From Candidatus Omnitrophota bacterium (GTDB lineage: Bacteria; Omnitrophota; Gorgyraeia; 1-14-0-20-64-10), in NCBI GenBank assembly GCA_023248095.1, contig JAHFFF010000111.1, forward strand, positions 1 to 5,732: DNA of 5,732 nucleotides, in the 5' to 3' direction. This document shows, in pieces, positions 5,161 through 5,732 of the stretch. Below the pieces are notes generated by a model that did no database searches, had not been told where the DNA came from, and saw only the letters and a list, made by a program, of their open reading frames with translations. Numbering within the stretch: position 1 is the first letter of the stretch; each line of letters starts with the position of its first letter. Position numbers and translations under genes: made by a program.

Positions 5161-5732
5161 ATGAGAAAGGCAATACCTCTCCTCGTTTTCTGCGTCGCAG
5201 GAGTCATCGCGGGAGGGATAATAATCCATCAAGGGAGAGAAGGAATGAGCAAGCCTGCGGCCAAATTTTCCAAGTACCAGGGCAATGAGCCCGGTCTCAC
5301 CGTGGCGTTTCAATACCCGGAGGGTTGGCGGCTCCAGCAGGAGAAGGGGGCGATTGATCGATACCGGAAGGTGCGCTTACTGGGGCCAAGGAACCAGGAG
5401 GATACGTACACGTGCTACATCTCCGTCGCCGGTTTCCCGAAAAAGACAGAGGGTGGAAAATTTGATACCCTAGAGGAATTCGCCCGGAATTACAAGGACC
5501 ATCTTTTGGCCAACACCCAGATCGAGACGGAGGCTGCCCGTACGGTTTCCGGCCAGAGGGCCCTCGACCTGACCGTCTCCTACGTCATCCCTCCTCTTTA
5601 CGAACACAATCTCAAACCGATTGAGATTCCGGTCAAGACGCGCACGCTCTTCGCCCAAAAGGGTTCCACCCTTTACCAAATCACGTACGGCGCGGATGCC
5701 CGGGAGTACGATCTTCACGCGCAGGCCTTCGA
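5161..5732 (+). CDS. Membrane-anchored or secreted protein, possibly PsbP-like fold (3' end beyond the right edge)
   Basis: An open frame from ATG 5161 to the window end gives 190 residues with no stop. Residues 1-22 are a basic start followed by a long hydrophobic stretch, fitting an uncleaved membrane anchor or a signal peptide. The soluble part contains L-T-V-A-F-Q-Y-P-E-G-W at residues 46-56, a pattern common near the start of PsbP-like and DUF1795-type bacterial domains. Alternating polar and hydrophobic strands follow (for example T-Y-T-C-Y-I-S-V-A at 82-90 and R-T-L-F-A-Q-K-G-S-T-L-Y-Q-I at 161-174), consistent with a beta sandwich. Role unknown; the fold assignment is tentative. It starts 4 nt after the chimera stop, so it is very likely in the same operon. 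A second Met at residue 29 also has a purine-rich run upstream, but starting there would lose the membrane segment. Confidence 0.7.
   Translation, partial: MRKAIPLLVFCVAGVIAGGIIIHQGREGMSKPAAKFSKYQGNEPGLTVAFQYPEGWRLQQEKGAIDRYRKVRLLGPRNQEDTYTCYISVAGFPKKTEGGKFDTLEEFARNYKDHLLANTQIETEAARTVSGQRALDLTVSYVIPPLYEHNLKPIEIPVKTRTLFAQKGSTLYQITYGADAREYDLHAQAF

Overview
The window looks like a G+C-rich, Gram-negative-type bacterial chromosome. It holds two gene sets that diverge from one short A+T-rich intergenic stretch at about 2723-2834. My tentative guess for the lineage is Nitrospira/Nitrospirota or a similar deep-branching group. That rests only on overall protein flavour (the fused GT2/DUF2064 glycosyltransferase and the small dicluster ferredoxin) and was not tested by any search. 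No rRNA, tRNA, CRISPR array, insertion sequence or integrase was seen. Coding density is near 100 percent.

Left half, minus strand, read from 2722 towards 1: four tightly packed genes. They are a two-domain glycosyltransferase (TIGR04283-like GT2 domain fused to a TIGR04282/DUF2064 domain), a 108-residue ferredoxin with two 4Fe-4S motifs, the transcript-cleavage factor GreA, and the N-terminal 192 residues of an MFS transporter that runs off the left edge. Gaps are 20, 6 and 27 nt, so they are probably co-transcribed. The functions are diverse, so this looks more like a housekeeping string than a single pathway.

Right half, plus strand, from 2835 to the right edge: four genes with gaps of 16 nt, a 4-nt overlap, and 4 nt. 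They are a type IV pilin-like protein with a hydrophobic C-terminal tail, a secreted protein with three TPRs, a pilin/metallopeptidase chimera, and the start of a membrane-anchored protein that may have a PsbP-like fold (cut by the right edge). The chimera has a prepilin signal and pilin domain, then a 99-residue glycine-rich linker, then a C-terminal domain with HEGTH and a downstream Glu. Its pilin part and the first pilin align without gaps over 93 residues with about half identical, so they arose by duplication.

The most interesting element is this right-hand operon. It suggests a putative zinc peptidase displayed on, or tethered by, a type IV pilin/pseudopilin stalk through a flexible glycine linker, with a partner pilin, a periplasmic TPR protein and a possible accessory lipid- or membrane-side protein. 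That reading is inference from domain layout and gene order.
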